The notes under the pieces: generated by a model
Told to the model about the DNA's origin: nothing
The model's input: the letters and a program-made list of their open reading frames with translations, nothing else
Database searches by the model: none
Shown: positions 1-11,739 of the stretch, one piece after another
Layout: every line of letters starts with the position of its first letter
Numbering within the stretch: position 1 is the first letter of the stretch
Source of the DNA: Lates calcarifer
Lineage: Eukaryota; Chordata; Actinopteri; Centropomidae
Assembly: GCF_001640805.2 (NCBI RefSeq)
Contig: NC_066850.1
Location: 11,347,234 to 11,411,233, forward strand
Direction: 5' to 3'
Length of the DNA: 64,000 nt
Translations under genes and position numbers: made by a program

Positions 1-2614
1 GCTTATTTACAGTACTGTGTTACTATAACTACAGCTATAGAGATACATTCACTTTCTATAAAAAGGGTTTCTTAAAGAATAATTTAAGAGAGTTTTGTCT
101 TTGTCAAAATGCCTGTGAAAATACCAAACCAACAATTAATTTATTCTACAAACAAGTGACATACTAAAGTCTAATATGTCTTACTCCTCTGTGCCATAGA
201 GCTCAATTCTTGTACAGAAACTATAAACATAGAAGTGAACCACACTATTTCACTGGGTGACATGTTTCTTTATTTTGACTCAGTCCCACACACACCACCC
301 TGATTCCAGAAATACTCACAAGGGCGCCAAATTAGTATTAATCCACCACTGAAAATAAACACCAACAGACTTACATTGTTTACTCCTCTCTCAGTGACGT
401 TTGCTGCAAACTACAGCTGTTTTATGACTGACCCTTTTTATGAATAAAAATTTAAATACATATTTGTGAGCTGTTATTAAAGAAATATGTCTAAAGGAAC
501 TAATTGGCTTGTAAAGGGAAGTAAGACACATTGTGGGATTTGTTGACAATAACAAAGGTATAAAATATGCCAGCCTCATTAAATACACAACAACTGCTGT
601 GTTTACTTGACACCTTAATGCATAATCTGTATTTTCTATTTCTATTATTTTAATGATAATAATCATTATTATAAAGCCCTGGTAAACAGGAGCAGAGAGG
701 CAGTGAGAAGTTGACTTTTGGCTCATCTCTAATTGAGAAACTTGATACATATACTATTTTGTTTTCAAAATAGTTTAAGCATCTTTTAATGGTCTTTGAA
801 TGGTTCAGCTCTGTTTACTGCTTGTGCTTGGCAGAGTCAAAAAAGACCCTAAATGAGCCTGAACACTTAACTTTGTAGTTACTTCAGAGGCAAAGCTGTT
901 CATCGAGGCTTCCCATTGCTTTTATTTCAAGATGAATCAGCTGCAGTGAGCCAAAATGAAATGCCTGATGGAAGCTATCTTTTTTTTTTTTTTGGGGGGG
1001 GGGGGTAGCCAACCTCGGCGTTTCTCATCATCAGCTCCTAATTCCACAAACTCAGCATGGTGCCAGTGAGTAATGTATCCATCATGAACACTGAAAGCAG
1101 TAAAGCTTAGCTCATGTGACGTATAGTTATGTGCTCATAGGGAGAAAGGGAGGGGAAATGTAGTTTAAGTATTGCTCATATTTAAATATGTTGAGTGTCT
1201 TCATGTATCATACTGAGTTGTATTAATATATGATATACTATATGTTGTCAGAGTAGTCCAGCCATGGTAAAGATTTTTACCTGATTTTAAAATAAAATGA
1301 AACTAAATGACACTGTCCCTCCAGGGAGCCAGTGACGTGCTACATGAATGCTCACATAGACAGAGTCTTTCTCTGTCGCCTTGTAAGGGCCAGTGCTGTG
1401 GTTTTAGGAGGAAAAGAAACATCATTGCCCTCCTCTTTCCTCTCAGTGACACACTGTCTTTCAGCTCTGTTCAGCAGTGGTTAAAGATAGCCAGATGCAG
1501 AACAAAGATATCTGCTGTGAGTCCGTTATCATGCTGGGAAGTTTCCCAGAGTTATGACCCTGGACACAAATCAACAACCACAATGAAGATCTTTAAAAAA
1601 ATTGGGATATGTAGGCGCACTATTTAAAAAAAAAAAAAGAGACAGTGACCCAGTCGCTTTTACAGTGTTGTCTTTATCTGTTGTACATGTATCAGTCTGG
1701 CCTCAGATATACCTCAGCAGTATTACTGTAGATAAAACCAGCAAAGCCAGCATACGTTTTAAAACCTTAGTTGACCTAAAAGCTGCAGTTACTACAACAA
1801 TAGACCAATCTGAAGTGAAGCGAAAGTGAAACTATTTAAAGATTATCTGCCTGACCCCTGGTTTCTTACTTTTGTCATTGTTTTGGATACTGTCAAACAG
1901 CCTAAAAATGAAGACACCACTTCTACATTTCTATATTTATTCCCTACACCCACTGCTGTTGCGTCACAAAACATAAACGCAACACTTCCTGGGTGTCAGA
2001 GAAATTCTTTTTTCCAGTGAACATATGGTGCATCTTTGCTTGAAAAGCTGACTAATCGATGCTGATTAATCTTCTGTTGAAATTGATTAATTGACTAAAT
2101 AGATTTAACAACATTAACAACAACTTTTAAATGAGTGTCTTCCTATAGGCAGCCAATGTTCTATTGTCGTGATCAATGCCACAATAAATGTGTATCTGAT
2201 CAGTTATCAGCACAGTAGAATTGGACAACGCCGACTAGACCACAACTGGTCGTCAGTAACAGGCCAACGAAGGCTGAGATACTGGTCTAACCTGGGTGAC
2301 ATCACCAGTGATGAAATAGTTACTCGATTAACTAATTAGCCAATCGGCAGCCATTTAATCACCAATAATTCTTATCATCGATTAGCTGTGTATGTCAGGA
2401 TAAACACCAAACATCCTCTGATTCCAGCTTCCTAATTGTGAGAATTTATTTCATTTGTCTGTTTTTATATTGTCGTTTCATTAGCTAAATGGGAATAATC
2501 AGTAGTTGCAGCCTTAATCACTAAAACCAATGATATAACCACAGTCTTCTCGTGAATCTGTCTGTTTCTATATAGATTTAATACACATACAAAAAAACCC
2601 AAACAGTCACTAAC
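1..2614 (-). other. prkcq intron 1 (5' part)
   Basis: No coding exon was recognised here. The stretch is AT-rich intron after the first prkcq coding exon. It holds a poly-T/poly-G run at 980-1006 and a decayed MITE at 2313-2516. The open frames at 391-750 (minus) and 1307-2020 (plus) have no family signature and low-complexity composition, so they are not called as genes. Confidence 0.7.
2313..2516. mobile_element. decayed hAT-like MITE ('GGCTGCAACTA' family), copy 1
   Basis: Seen: one end reads AATAATCAGTAGTTGCAGCC and the interior carries GATTCCAGCTTCCTAATTGTG, the same order of motifs as in other copies in this window (58070-58275 and 63583-63791). Repeated ATCGATTA-type words also fit the family. 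Known: teleost genomes carry a very abundant short non-autonomous element ending in (A)GGGCTGCAACTA. Assignment to hAT rests on general knowledge, not on an alignment. Confidence 0.6.
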
Positions 2615-2732
2615 CTGTCTCGATGGCCTCTTTCATGTAGACAGCACAGTATGGGTTGAGCACTTCTTCATGGTAGGCCAGACCGGGATCGATCTCAAAG
2701 TTGGAGAAGCCGATGCGCAGGAAAGGTGACAT
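2615..2732 (-). CDS. prkcq: prkcq first coding exon (protein kinase C theta), partial gene
   Basis: Seen: on the minus strand an ATG in good context (CGCAGCC before it) opens a 39-codon frame beginning MSPFLRIGFSNFEIDPG and ending AVYMKEAIET. It closes with one base of a split codon at a consensus donor, GACAG|GTTAGT. Known: protein kinase C theta starts MSPFLRIGLSNF and has NPYCAV further on, whereas the paralogue PKC delta starts MAPFLRIAF, so theta is the better match. The exon covers the start of the N-terminal C2-like domain. PKC theta is the diacylglycerol-activated, calcium-independent kinase of T-cell receptor signalling and muscle; its C1 and kinase domains lie beyond position 1. The neighbouring sfmbt2 gene, as in human 10p14-p15, supports the assignment. 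Confidence 0.9.
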
Positions 2733-3013
2733 GGCTGCGGACTTTTACTCTCTGACCTCTGCTCAAACAAAACCCTCTAGGAAACCTTCTTCGTAAAGTC
2801 GTGTGAACAGATGAGATTTCTCAGATTTTCTGTGTCGCTCGTCAACCACCTCTCCTCCACTGCAGTGTTTTGCCGACTGCCTCTTTTTCCTCTGGGGGAA
2901 AGATGGGCTGGCAGGGCGAGAGGAGGAGGAGGAGGAGGAGGACAACGCAGAGGAGGTTGGGGGGGAGTGAAGAGGAGGCTCACTGTTTTCCGCCCTTGAC
3001 GCTTTACACAACC
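2733..3013 (-). promoter_or_regulatory. prkcq 5' UTR / possible acceptor upstream of the start codon
   Basis: Seen: the minus strand reads TCTCACAG|GTTGTG at about 3014, a plausible splice acceptor. No in-frame extension of the PKC theta protein is recognisable between it and the ATG. The stretch contains a GGA-triplet run (2920-2942 on the plus strand). Inferred: this is 5' UTR joined to an upstream non-coding exon, for which 8300-8500 is a candidate. It could equally be promoter-proximal DNA with transcription starting nearby. The overlapping frames of 60-110 residues are GGA-repeat translations. Confidence 0.4.
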
Positions 3014-4349
3014 TGTGAGAGGAAGAGAGAGAGACAAAGAAAGAGATTTCAATACCAGCGACATCGTAACCACAAGGGCTGGCTCTGAGCGAGTCCCCCC
3101 CCCACCTCCCTCCACAAACTCAAAACTTAAGTCTGCTCCAGCTGGCTGCCAAAGCAGGGTTTTAAACTAAATCAACAACAAAACATCTCCCCGTTTGGTC
3201 TCCTCGGACAAAATAAAAGAGCTAATCAAAAGTGTTTACTGTATGAAAATGGGAAAATGTTTGAGGAGCTACACTGTTCACACCCTAAAACCCAAAGCTA
3301 GATAACAAACCAGTCCTCTCAACCTCATACAACGAAAATAAAACCACGCATACCTTCAGGACTTGTAAACACCAGCTGTCACTCTTGGCAGAGCCTTTGA
3401 CACCTTGTGAAAATAAAATTATCTCTAAAAAACATCTTTTCTTTGTGTGAAAATAACACACTTGTGCTGCCTTGTACTGCAGCACTTTCTGATTGCACAG
3501 GCTTCGACTCAGTGACGGTCGATGTGATATTTGAGGCCTGCCGGAGAGCTCTGTGTGTGTGTCACTCCCAGTGGCTCAGAGGTGACTATTAATAGAGCTG
3601 AAATACTAAACGCAGATCAGGAATATACGGCCGCATGAGCCTGAGTCCGCAATACAAGTTGTCGTGGTCGTCATCGTCAGAGGCTCTGGCACAAGTCTCC
3701 TCCTTTACTCCCACTGACCCTGACTCATCAGTGTCATGTGGTTAGACAGGCATAGGAACATACACATTAGGTGGATGAAAGGTTTATGTGAAGTCAATAT
3801 ATTGTGCCAACATATAATATCCCTATGTTGAGTATTTATATTTTTACACCCTAGAAAATTTAAGTCCTCAACACTGACTGCAGATGTTTGATGTCAGGGT
3901 AGGGATTGATTGAGGAAACTAAAGTGCAAAACACCCTTGATTTAAGATAGTTTAAAGTGGCCGTGATCAATATTTTTATATCAATAGTGGATCAGATGAT
4001 TATGTGTAATGTGAGAGGGGCTGGCTATAGTGATTATCTCTCAGTGAATGAATCCCCTCAGCTCTATGGAGCGTTTAAGCATCTCGTTTTGGTTTTACAG
4101 TCCACTACTTTTCAGTTTTGTTTCACTCTCACTGTTCTCATAGCAGCAGCAAGAGGAGAAGGAGGAGGAGGAGGCAGGTGTTTGTTTATTAAAGTTACTG
4201 CAATAGATACAGCATCTTTAAATTTTCCTTTTTGTCCGACCAACAGTCCTCAAACCTCAAATCTCTGTTTCACAGAGAACAAAGAAAATCAGCAAATACT
4301 CACATCTGACCAGCTGCATCCAGTTTAATTATTTGAATTGTTGCCTAAA

Positions 4350-4425
4350 AATGACTTAAATGACCAATTACCATCAAAAGTTGTGGAAATGATGTTGATC
4401 AATTATTTGACCGTTTCAGCTCTAG
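4350..4425. mobile_element. hAT-like MITE remnant, copy 2
   Basis: Seen: GATCAATTATTTGACCGTTTCAGCTC preceded by GACCAATTACC resembles one end of the 'GGCTGCAACTA' family found elsewhere in this window. Only the end portion is recognisable, so the call is weak. Confidence 0.35.
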
Positions 4426-5023
4426 TACAAAAAAATGTTACAATGCATGCACCATGAGATAGAGATAAGGGGCCGCTGACCTTTTTTTTTTGTTTTCACT
4501 TTCCACCCTCTGTCTTCTTATTTCAGCAAATCAAGCTGTTTTACTTTACATGCTAGAATGGGGTATGAAGGTAACTTTGTTCTGATGTAATGCCCTACAT
4601 ACTGATGGCAAAAACCACTGTTTAGAGTATGCAAGCGGCATGAACCTAGGCCCCAGTTGTAGTCTTGTTTTAATTTTAAGAGATTTATGTTTTTGAGACT
4701 TCTCATAGACTTCTCTATTCTTTGTTGAATTTAAATAAACCTTAAAATTATCTGAATTTAGTAACTGTTTAAACTGTCAGAACTTGCTTTAGCCTTAATT
4801 TGGAGCCAAATATTAATCAAGCCAATCTTTATTCACTGACAGATATTGATCCTGATATTGAGATACTCACACCAACGCTCACGCCCACACACACTCCTCC
4901 TCAAGCCAAGATTCACAGATTCAAACATGTGAACTGTGCAGAGCTGCTGCAGCCCTCCCCTGCAGCCCTCTGTGCAGTTTGAACCTGTTGTAAAATGCTG
5001 CGTCTTTATGCAGGAGGAGTTAA

Positions 5024-5067
5024 ACTTCCGGTGCTTTAAGTTACGACGATGTAACCACACTTCCTGT
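5024..5067. promoter_or_regulatory. ETS and RUNX/ETS composite motif cluster
   Basis: Seen: ACTTCCGGT at 5024-5032 (ETS core) and, 20 bases on, AACCACA at 5053-5059 overlapping CACTTCCTGT at 5058-5067. Known: AACCACA is the RUNX site, and RUNX sites next to ETS sites form composite elements in many T-cell enhancers. PKC theta is a T-cell kinase. Inferred: a possible lymphoid regulatory element about 2.3 kb upstream of the prkcq start codon. Short motifs occur by chance, so confidence is limited. Confidence 0.35.
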
Positions 5068-7035
5068 CTCTGGGCGGTTTTATTTCTCATTTTGAAGCTT
5101 CACAGGTGGGGTTGTCGCAAACAAGAGATTGAACAACACAAACTAAACATAAAACATGGCTGATTTAAAATTTGAAAATGTGTACAAAGAACAGTGAGAA
5201 AAGTCCCAATATGTATTTTCGGCATTTACAATAATGTTTGTAATTAAAGAGACTTTGTCCGATTAACAAAAGGATTTTGTGTTTAACCTCAGCCATGCTT
5301 GTATTATCTATAGACCTGTTACTGCCAAGTTTACAGTGTTTCTGATGTAACTGAACCGTCATCAGTGTAATATAATATTAATAACTATAATTAAGTTCAT
5401 GTCTGCTGTTGCTCCCTCTACTAAAACACCTGTAATTTAAATTTGCTGCTGGTTCTTTCAGGAAAACAAGTTTAATTGCTAGATCATATGATGTGATGAA
5501 GAGGTGGAAACCTGTGAGCTCTACTTCCTATAATACTGACTCAAGTCAATTTTAAATTTTATTTGGAGCCTTAACCTGCATAAGAGGAAACTACAGGCTG
5601 AGGCTGAGACATAATTAGAGACACTAAACAAATCTTGTTTCTCGTGATTCTAACTGCTGTCATGACTGGATAATGTGTTTAAAAAATAGTTGTTGTGTGC
5701 TCTCAAGTTTGATTCAGTATTTGTTAATGTGCATTTTCTGTCGTAGAACTGTGTAATTAATTAATTAAGGTTGAAAAAAGCGCTGCGCCATAACACAATA
5801 ATAACAACAATAATTATCACAATATAATTTTCGCTCACAACAGGGACAGTCTGAACTTTTTGATCATACGAGTCAACATTATTCTGTTGTTTAATGGATT
5901 ATTCACCTAGAGAAGCAAAACGATAAATATGATAACATTGTTGCCATGGATACCACTCTTATCTTAAGTGTTTCTGCTTTGTTTGCAAGTTAATATACCC
6001 TGTTTTAGTCTAAAATCTGTCAGCTTGGTTAGCTTTGAGCTATTAATGTTGACACTGGTTTGAGGCAGGAAGCTGAAGCTGACATAATTGAAGTAAACTA
6101 AAATAGTTCACACAATAACACTCAAAGGAAAAAACACCAAGTCCTGTGCAGCTTTTGAGCTGATGTGACATTAAGTATCAGGCCTGTGCTGACGTCCTAA
6201 CGGGATTAATCCATCTATGCCCTCTTTCTTTCTAATAAACTAACTGTACGCTAGATGTAAGTGGATTTGGACGGGGACCTACACAGGGGTCATTGTTAAA
6301 ACAAGTGCTGGTCTTTACGCTGTAAAATCTCTTGAGTAGTATTTTTGATTCAAAACAGCTCACACGCTGTAAATCAGCTGCTGATGAAGTCTAATGTGCT
6401 TTTCCCACTCATGAGGCCTTAAACAGAGGCTTTGTATTCATTTTTATGCTTCAATCTAGTGAGGTGGTCAGGGTTATTTAACATTTAGACCACTGAACGT
6501 GAGCTGTCAGATCTCTATGGTGTGCTCTTGTGGGTGATGTTTATCTTTTTCAGTGCAGCCAACAGAAGTTATAAACACACTGTATTGTGTGTAGGCATCA
6601 CGCTGCAATCTGAGCCCGCAAATTCACTTTACTGTAGCCACCCGTTGAGGCCTAAATGCCACCTCCCACCCGTCCTCAAACACCAACACGTGGAGCACAG
6701 GGAAGGTCAAGCACCAGTGTGTCGAGGCCAGAGACCTTTCAGAAACCTTTCATGAGAGAGGTCAGTCAGACAAGCCTCCCACCTGACGCTCTGTACTGAA
6801 CACCATCAAAGCTTTTTGAAGTAGCTGAGAGAGGAGCAAGGGGGAGGTCTTTGTTGTTATTGACAGGAGGTCCATGTGTGTGACAGAAGCCTTTGACAAG
6901 AGCCCAGACACTCAGGGTGTCCCTGAAGTGTTCATTCATTCAAAGATAGGAAGCTCACATCAATGAATCTTTTTCTAGTAAAACCATTATTTACTACTGC
7001 ATCAAAAAGAGGCCTTTAAATGAGACATGCAAATA

Positions 7036-7745
7036 TGTATGTTTCTGTACCTAGGCTCTGTTGCACATTTACTGAAGTTCTGTACTTAAGCACAGTTCTG
7101 AAGTATGTTATCCTTCTAATGCACAATATTTAACAGGGAAATATTGCACATTTTTAACCGCTATATCTACATTACCTTGATAGTTACTAATTACTTTGCA
7201 GAGAGAGTATTTCACACAAAAGATATGACCAGATTAACCTAAAATGCATGTTAAGTATTTCAAATTAGCCTCAACATTAAATTGCTGCTTGTAGTACATG
7301 TCAACCTGCAAGACTGGAATGTAACTAAGAACATTTACTCAAGTACTTAAGTACAGTTTTGATGTACTTTACCAAAATACATCAATTTTACACTTTTTTA
7401 CAATTTTATTATTGTGCTTCACTACACTTTAGAGGTAAATATTGTACTTACTGCACTACATTTATCTGACAGCTGTAACTACTACTTACTTTCCAGATGA
7501 GCAGATTACTTAATTGAACATATACTCATAATCTATAAAAAAAAAGCAGTCAGAATCACTAACCTGTTTCACAAGATTTAAAATGCCACCAACGAGGCTG
7601 AAGGTAACCAGTTACATTTAATCAAGTAGTAAAATTACAAGTGTTTCCAATTCATGACACCTTATAGTGAAGCGATATTACAATCTTCTACAATCTGACA
7701 GTTATTGTGACTAGTTACTTTGCAGATTACACACAGAGAGAACAT
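7036..7745. mobile_element. cluster of decayed 'ACTTAAGTAC' teleost MITE copies
   Basis: Seen: three successive stretches repeat the same words. GTACTTAAG...GGGAAATATTG...AGTTACTAATTACTTTGCAG is at 7036-7215. GGAATGTAACTAAG...CACTACATTTATCTGACAGC is at about 7310-7515. ACAATCTGACAG...AGTTACTTTGCAGATTAC is at about 7600-7745. Known: these words belong to a very common teleost short element with CTCAAGTACTTAAGTAC and CACTACATTTATCTGACAG motifs. Copies appear nested or tandem and are diverged. Confidence 0.6.
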
Positions 7746-8304
7746 CTGCTATATCAATATAAAATGCCTTAGTATAGATTAAACTATATATAAAGCAGTA
7801 AAAATTTGTGCAAATAATAAATAAAAATCACGAATAATAACCTTATAAACACTGACAGGGATTATTTTGCTGCATAATGAATGCTTATCAATACTTAAAA
7901 TACGTTTAGCTGAATTACTAAAGGAAGATTTACAGGCAAATTTGTATAAATATGGGATATGAATATGATTTTTTTTTTTTTTTTTTAAATCCAGATCGAC
8001 TCAATGAGATTGAAGCCAGTCGTGACCTTTGTGTTTTTAAAACTCTTCTAACAAGCCAACAAGTCTTAGGTAGCAAAACCACTACCTCAAATACCAATGC
8101 TAAATGTCAACGACACATGTATGCAGCCGTATCACTCACTTTATGTCAACATATGTCACTTCCATCACGCTGTGAAATGTAACATATAGGCTGCTGCTGT
8201 ATATTTATATCAGAGCCTCAAACACAACACATTATAGAAACGGTAAAAAGCACAGAAAAATGTTCAAAACTCTGTAAGCTCAGCTTAAATAAAGAAACTT
8301 TACT

Positions 8305-8505
8305 GACCTTTTGGAGACAACGTTGTCCAGTGAAGTGAGGTGTTCACAGGCAGAAGCTGTTCTCCATCTGAACATTTCTCTGACAGACCGGAGGGAACAG
8401 AAACGGTGCGTTTAACCGTGACATCCTGAGGCGTTCATGGACTGTCGGACATATTACAACTTCAGCACGAATCGACAAAAATTACCCACTTTCGTGCTGA
8501 ATGAC
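8305..8505 (-). promoter_or_regulatory. candidate prkcq non-coding first exon and promoter
   Basis: Seen on the minus strand: TATAAAAT at 8529-8536, then about 200 bases locally richer in CpG than the flanks, ending at a donor-like CCAAAAG|GTCAGTAAAG near 8313. A perfect 11-base inverted repeat (TTCAGCACGAA 8461-8471 and TTCGTGCTGAA 8491-8501) lies between. Inferred: transcription could start about 30 bases downstream of the TATA-like box and splice to an acceptor near 3014 just above the prkcq ATG. No coding potential is claimed. RNA or CAGE evidence is needed to confirm it. Confidence 0.3.
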
Positions 8506-9137
8506 GAACAAAGAGTCGCCAGTTGTACATTTTATAGACACAAGCGTTGCAGTGCGATTTGTAAAATGAACAAATAGCATCAAAATTGCAATTTAACGTC
8601 AGAGTTTGTATGCAGTAAATTAGCCTGAGGAAAGTTTGTGTGGACCCTGAATGCAGCACAGTTCCTTCCACCCACATGCAAACTGAAACTCCTTTTCAGA
8701 CAAAGAAAGACAAAGAGGATCTTTAGATGAGGAAAAGTCATAACTTGAGTGTATTTTCTTTTCTTTTCTTTTTTTTTTTTTTTGGTGGTGGTGGTGTTGG
8801 GGGTGGGGGTGGAGGGTATATTTAGCTCCAATAAGACATGTGTAATTTCAGTACAATTTTTCTTTTCCCAGTAATCTGAGGGTGGTAGTTTATGGGCGGT
8901 GTGAGGCAACACATGTGGAGAGTTTGTAATACAGATTTTTTTATGTAATAATTTTATATTTATATTTATTATTTATTTATTTAAAAAAGTCAATAATTCA
9001 TTAAAAGTCTTAAGTTGTACCATAGGAACACTGACAACAATATTCTATTAATGCTCTGTAAAGCTTTCTATTCTTTGTAAATAATAATGTATTAATTATA
9101 AATACCAATTACAAGTCTTAATATTATAATAATTATC

Positions 9138-9167
9138 GTTGTTGTTGTTGTTGTTGTTGTTGTTGTT
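9138..9167. repeat. (GTT)n microsatellite
   Basis: Ten uninterrupted GTT triplets. Confidence 0.95.
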
Positions 9168-10111
9168 AACCACATGACAGTGACATTTAACCATCTGGTG
9201 AGCTTGGCTTTTCCGAGAAAACACATAACAACTAACAACCATATCTGAAGATGTAAAGGTGATTAAAACTGATCGGTTCTGCTTTCAGATGCTTTGTCAT
9301 ATGACAGTTTTACAGTATCACATTCACTAGAAATGAATGAATGAACATTAGTGGAAGTAGTTAATGTTCCCTGCTGAATCACATATAACATACTGTGTGA
9401 TCTCACTCATAAAATATATTTTGAAGGGAAATTTTAGTTCATTTTAGTTCAACAGAAAACACATTTTTCACCTCAAGAATAACTAAATGAACAATCAAAG
9501 TGGAAACAAAAACATAAATAACATGCAGTAGGCATACAGATCAAATAAATCTTACATTCTGCAGCATTAAAATGAAAAGTTTAAAGTTATTAAAGATCCC
9601 TAATCTACCAGTAATTTAATCATGCATCATGCAAAACTGATAAGGTACCTATAACCTTAAAGTTTTGACCTTTCTTTTCTTTTACTTTTCTTTTTTTTAT
9701 TTTCCTATTCTTTTCTTTTGTTTTCTGTTACATTATGTACTAAGCAGATAGGTGGCAAACAATGCAGCAAAATGTGTTATGTTTTCAAAACCAGTTTTTC
9801 ATTTTAAAAAAGAAGAAACATATCCAGAGACAAAAAAGAGAAACAGCTGATTTCAAAGACAGAGCTTGAAACAACTTAATTTCAATTAAAAAAAGGTGAA
9901 ATAATGTCATCCACACCTTTTCCCCTCTTTTATATTCAGAAAATTAAGAAGATTTTGGGATAGAATGACTTGTTATGTCTATTTAAGGCAACTGAAAGTG
10001 CTTTACATAAGGTATGGAAGGTGTTAAGAAAAGAAACACAAGGCAATATAAGCAGAGAATTTAATTAATAAAAGGCAGAATACAGAGTAGACATGCTAGT
10101 TTGTATTTTGT

Positions 10112-10128
10112 CCACCAGGAGGTGCCAG
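10112..10128 (+). promoter_or_regulatory. CTCF-like motif
   Basis: CCACCAGGAGGTGCCAG fits the vertebrate CTCF core pattern (CCASYAGRKGGC-like) with a mismatch in the right half. It lies between prkcq and sfmbt2. Confidence 0.3.
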
Positions 10129-10851
10129 TGTTCACATAATGGTCTTTGTGTTTGCAGCTCGATGATGTAGAAAGACAAAAGGGAAACTTATCAATACCTT
10201 GGAAAAAGTAATAGTTTGACCTGATTAGTATGAAAATAATGAAAATAATAATATAATTAAAAGTGATGCACATTTCATTTATGTGCATAATACTATATGA
10301 CTCATTATGAGCATGATTAAAGGGCCAGATACAGTTTTTTCAGCTTCCATCCATCCATATATCTCCCCACCTATCCATGTATTCATCCATCCGTCCATCC
10401 TGTTCGGAGGCAGAGAGGACCAGTCCGCCTCTACAGCCAATCAGAAATCAGGAGATTAGATACTCTTTAAGTGCAGATAACACAGCAGCAGCAGATGCCA
10501 AACATGCCCACCCATACTCATCTTTTAAATATCTGCCCGTCTGTCGCACACAGCTTTTCAGATTTTTATTTCTTTAATTAAAAGCAGGCCTGTGTGTGTG
10601 TGTGTTAACTGTGTTGACGAGGTCACACTTCCTTCCCATAACTGCTGAGTGTTTAGCACCTTTAAGTGTTTTTTTTTTCAGTTAGTGTAATTGTTCAGAA
10701 AGCTCTGTGCTCACACACAGAGAGAGAAAAGAAAACATTCATAATTACTAATTACAGCTGGCACAGAGAGGAAGAATTATGATACGATCAGTATGGATTA
10801 AACAGAAACAGAGAGGGAAACCCCGGATGGCCTGTTAGTCCCATTAGAGTG

Positions 10852-11735
10852 CGACATGGTACTTACTGTACACGTGCTGATAGTCTTAAAGTCTATTGTC
10901 ATTTACTGTCATCCACTGCATTCTCCTGTAATGTCCCATGTTGTTAGTGTCCTTTACTGTCCTGTACTGTCCCATACTGTAGTTTACTGTCCTGTACTGT
11001 CTCGTACTATACTGCACTTTACTGTTCTTTACTGTGCTATCCCGTATTCTACTGTACTCTCACTGTCGTATAGTGTACTGTATTGCTCTGTCTTTAACTG
11101 TCCTGTAGTGTTTTGTACTGTCCTTTACTGTCAGCTGCTTTACTGTGCTGTCCTTTACTATCTTATACTGGTCTGTCTCCAACTGTCCTCTACTGTTACT
11201 GTCTTGTACTTTTCTCCACCTGTGTCGCTTAAACTGTCTTCTACAGTTTTTGCACCATCTTTTCTATATTGTATATTGTATTCTAATGCTCTTTATTGTC
11301 CTGTTCTTTACTTTCTTTAACAGCCCTTTGTTTTCTTCCATTTACTATATTGTTTGTTATAGTTCTCTAGTGCTCTGTAATGTCTTCTACTACTGCTGTC
11401 CTTTATTGCATGGTACTGTCCTCCAATTATCCTGTACTGTCTTTTAGTATCATCTGTTGTTCGCCACCATGCTCTACTGTCCTCTACTGTCTTTTACAGT
11501 CCTACTTTCTTTTCTACTGTTCTTTACTGTGTTGTACTGTCAACAGCTGTCCCCTTTTGTCCTTTGCTGTTTTTGTACCATCCTGTGATGCCCTCTACTG
11601 TAACCTGTTCTGTCCTTTATTGTATTGTCTTCTGCTGTATGTTGCTGTCCTCTGTTATCATCTAATGTCCTCTTTTCTATAATGCCATGTCCTACTGTTG
11701 TATAGTCTCCTGTCCTCTACTGTACTGTACCAGTA
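10852..11735. repeat. degenerate decamer minisatellite (TACTGTCCTG-like), pyrimidine-rich
   Basis: Seen: about 880 bases built from diverged copies of a roughly 10-base unit, TACTGTCCTG/TTTACTGTCC, with very few purines other than in TACTG. Unit length varies (8-14), so copies have drifted by indels. Because the unit lacks stop codons in several frames, long frames arise on the plus strand (10856-11320, 11145-11447, 11380-11682) whose translations are repetitive (VLYCPVLY-like). These are repeat artefacts, not genes. Unique sequence resumes by about 11740. Confidence 0.9.
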
Positions 11736-11739
11736 GGCC

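Larger units (their letters stand above)
3014..8300. other. non-coding stretch upstream of prkcq (possible first intron)
   Basis: No coding exon was recognised. It contains a MITE remnant (4350-4425), a compact ETS/RUNX motif cluster (5024-5067) and a cluster of decayed MITEs (7036-7745). Open frames such as 3957-4328 (plus) have no recognisable family and no flanking splice pattern. If 8300-8500 is the first prkcq exon, this is intron; otherwise it is intergenic. Confidence 0.6.
8540..10849. other. intergenic AT-rich DNA
   Basis: No gene recognised. It contains a poly-T/GGT tract near 8750-8815, a (GTT)n microsatellite (9138-9167) and a CTCF-like motif (10112-10128). Open frames here are low-complexity. 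Confidence 0.7.

Noticed and set aside
391..750. 119-codon minus-strand frame in prkcq intron 1
   Set aside because: Low-complexity, isoleucine/serine-rich, no family signature; lies in AT-rich intron.
3957..4328. 123-codon plus-strand frame
   Set aside because: No family signature and no neighbouring exon; contains a GGA run translated as glycines.
10856..11682. Plus-strand open frames of 100-154 codons
   Set aside because: They are translations of the TACTGTCCTG minisatellite; their residues repeat VLYCPVLY-like words and the frames overlap each other.
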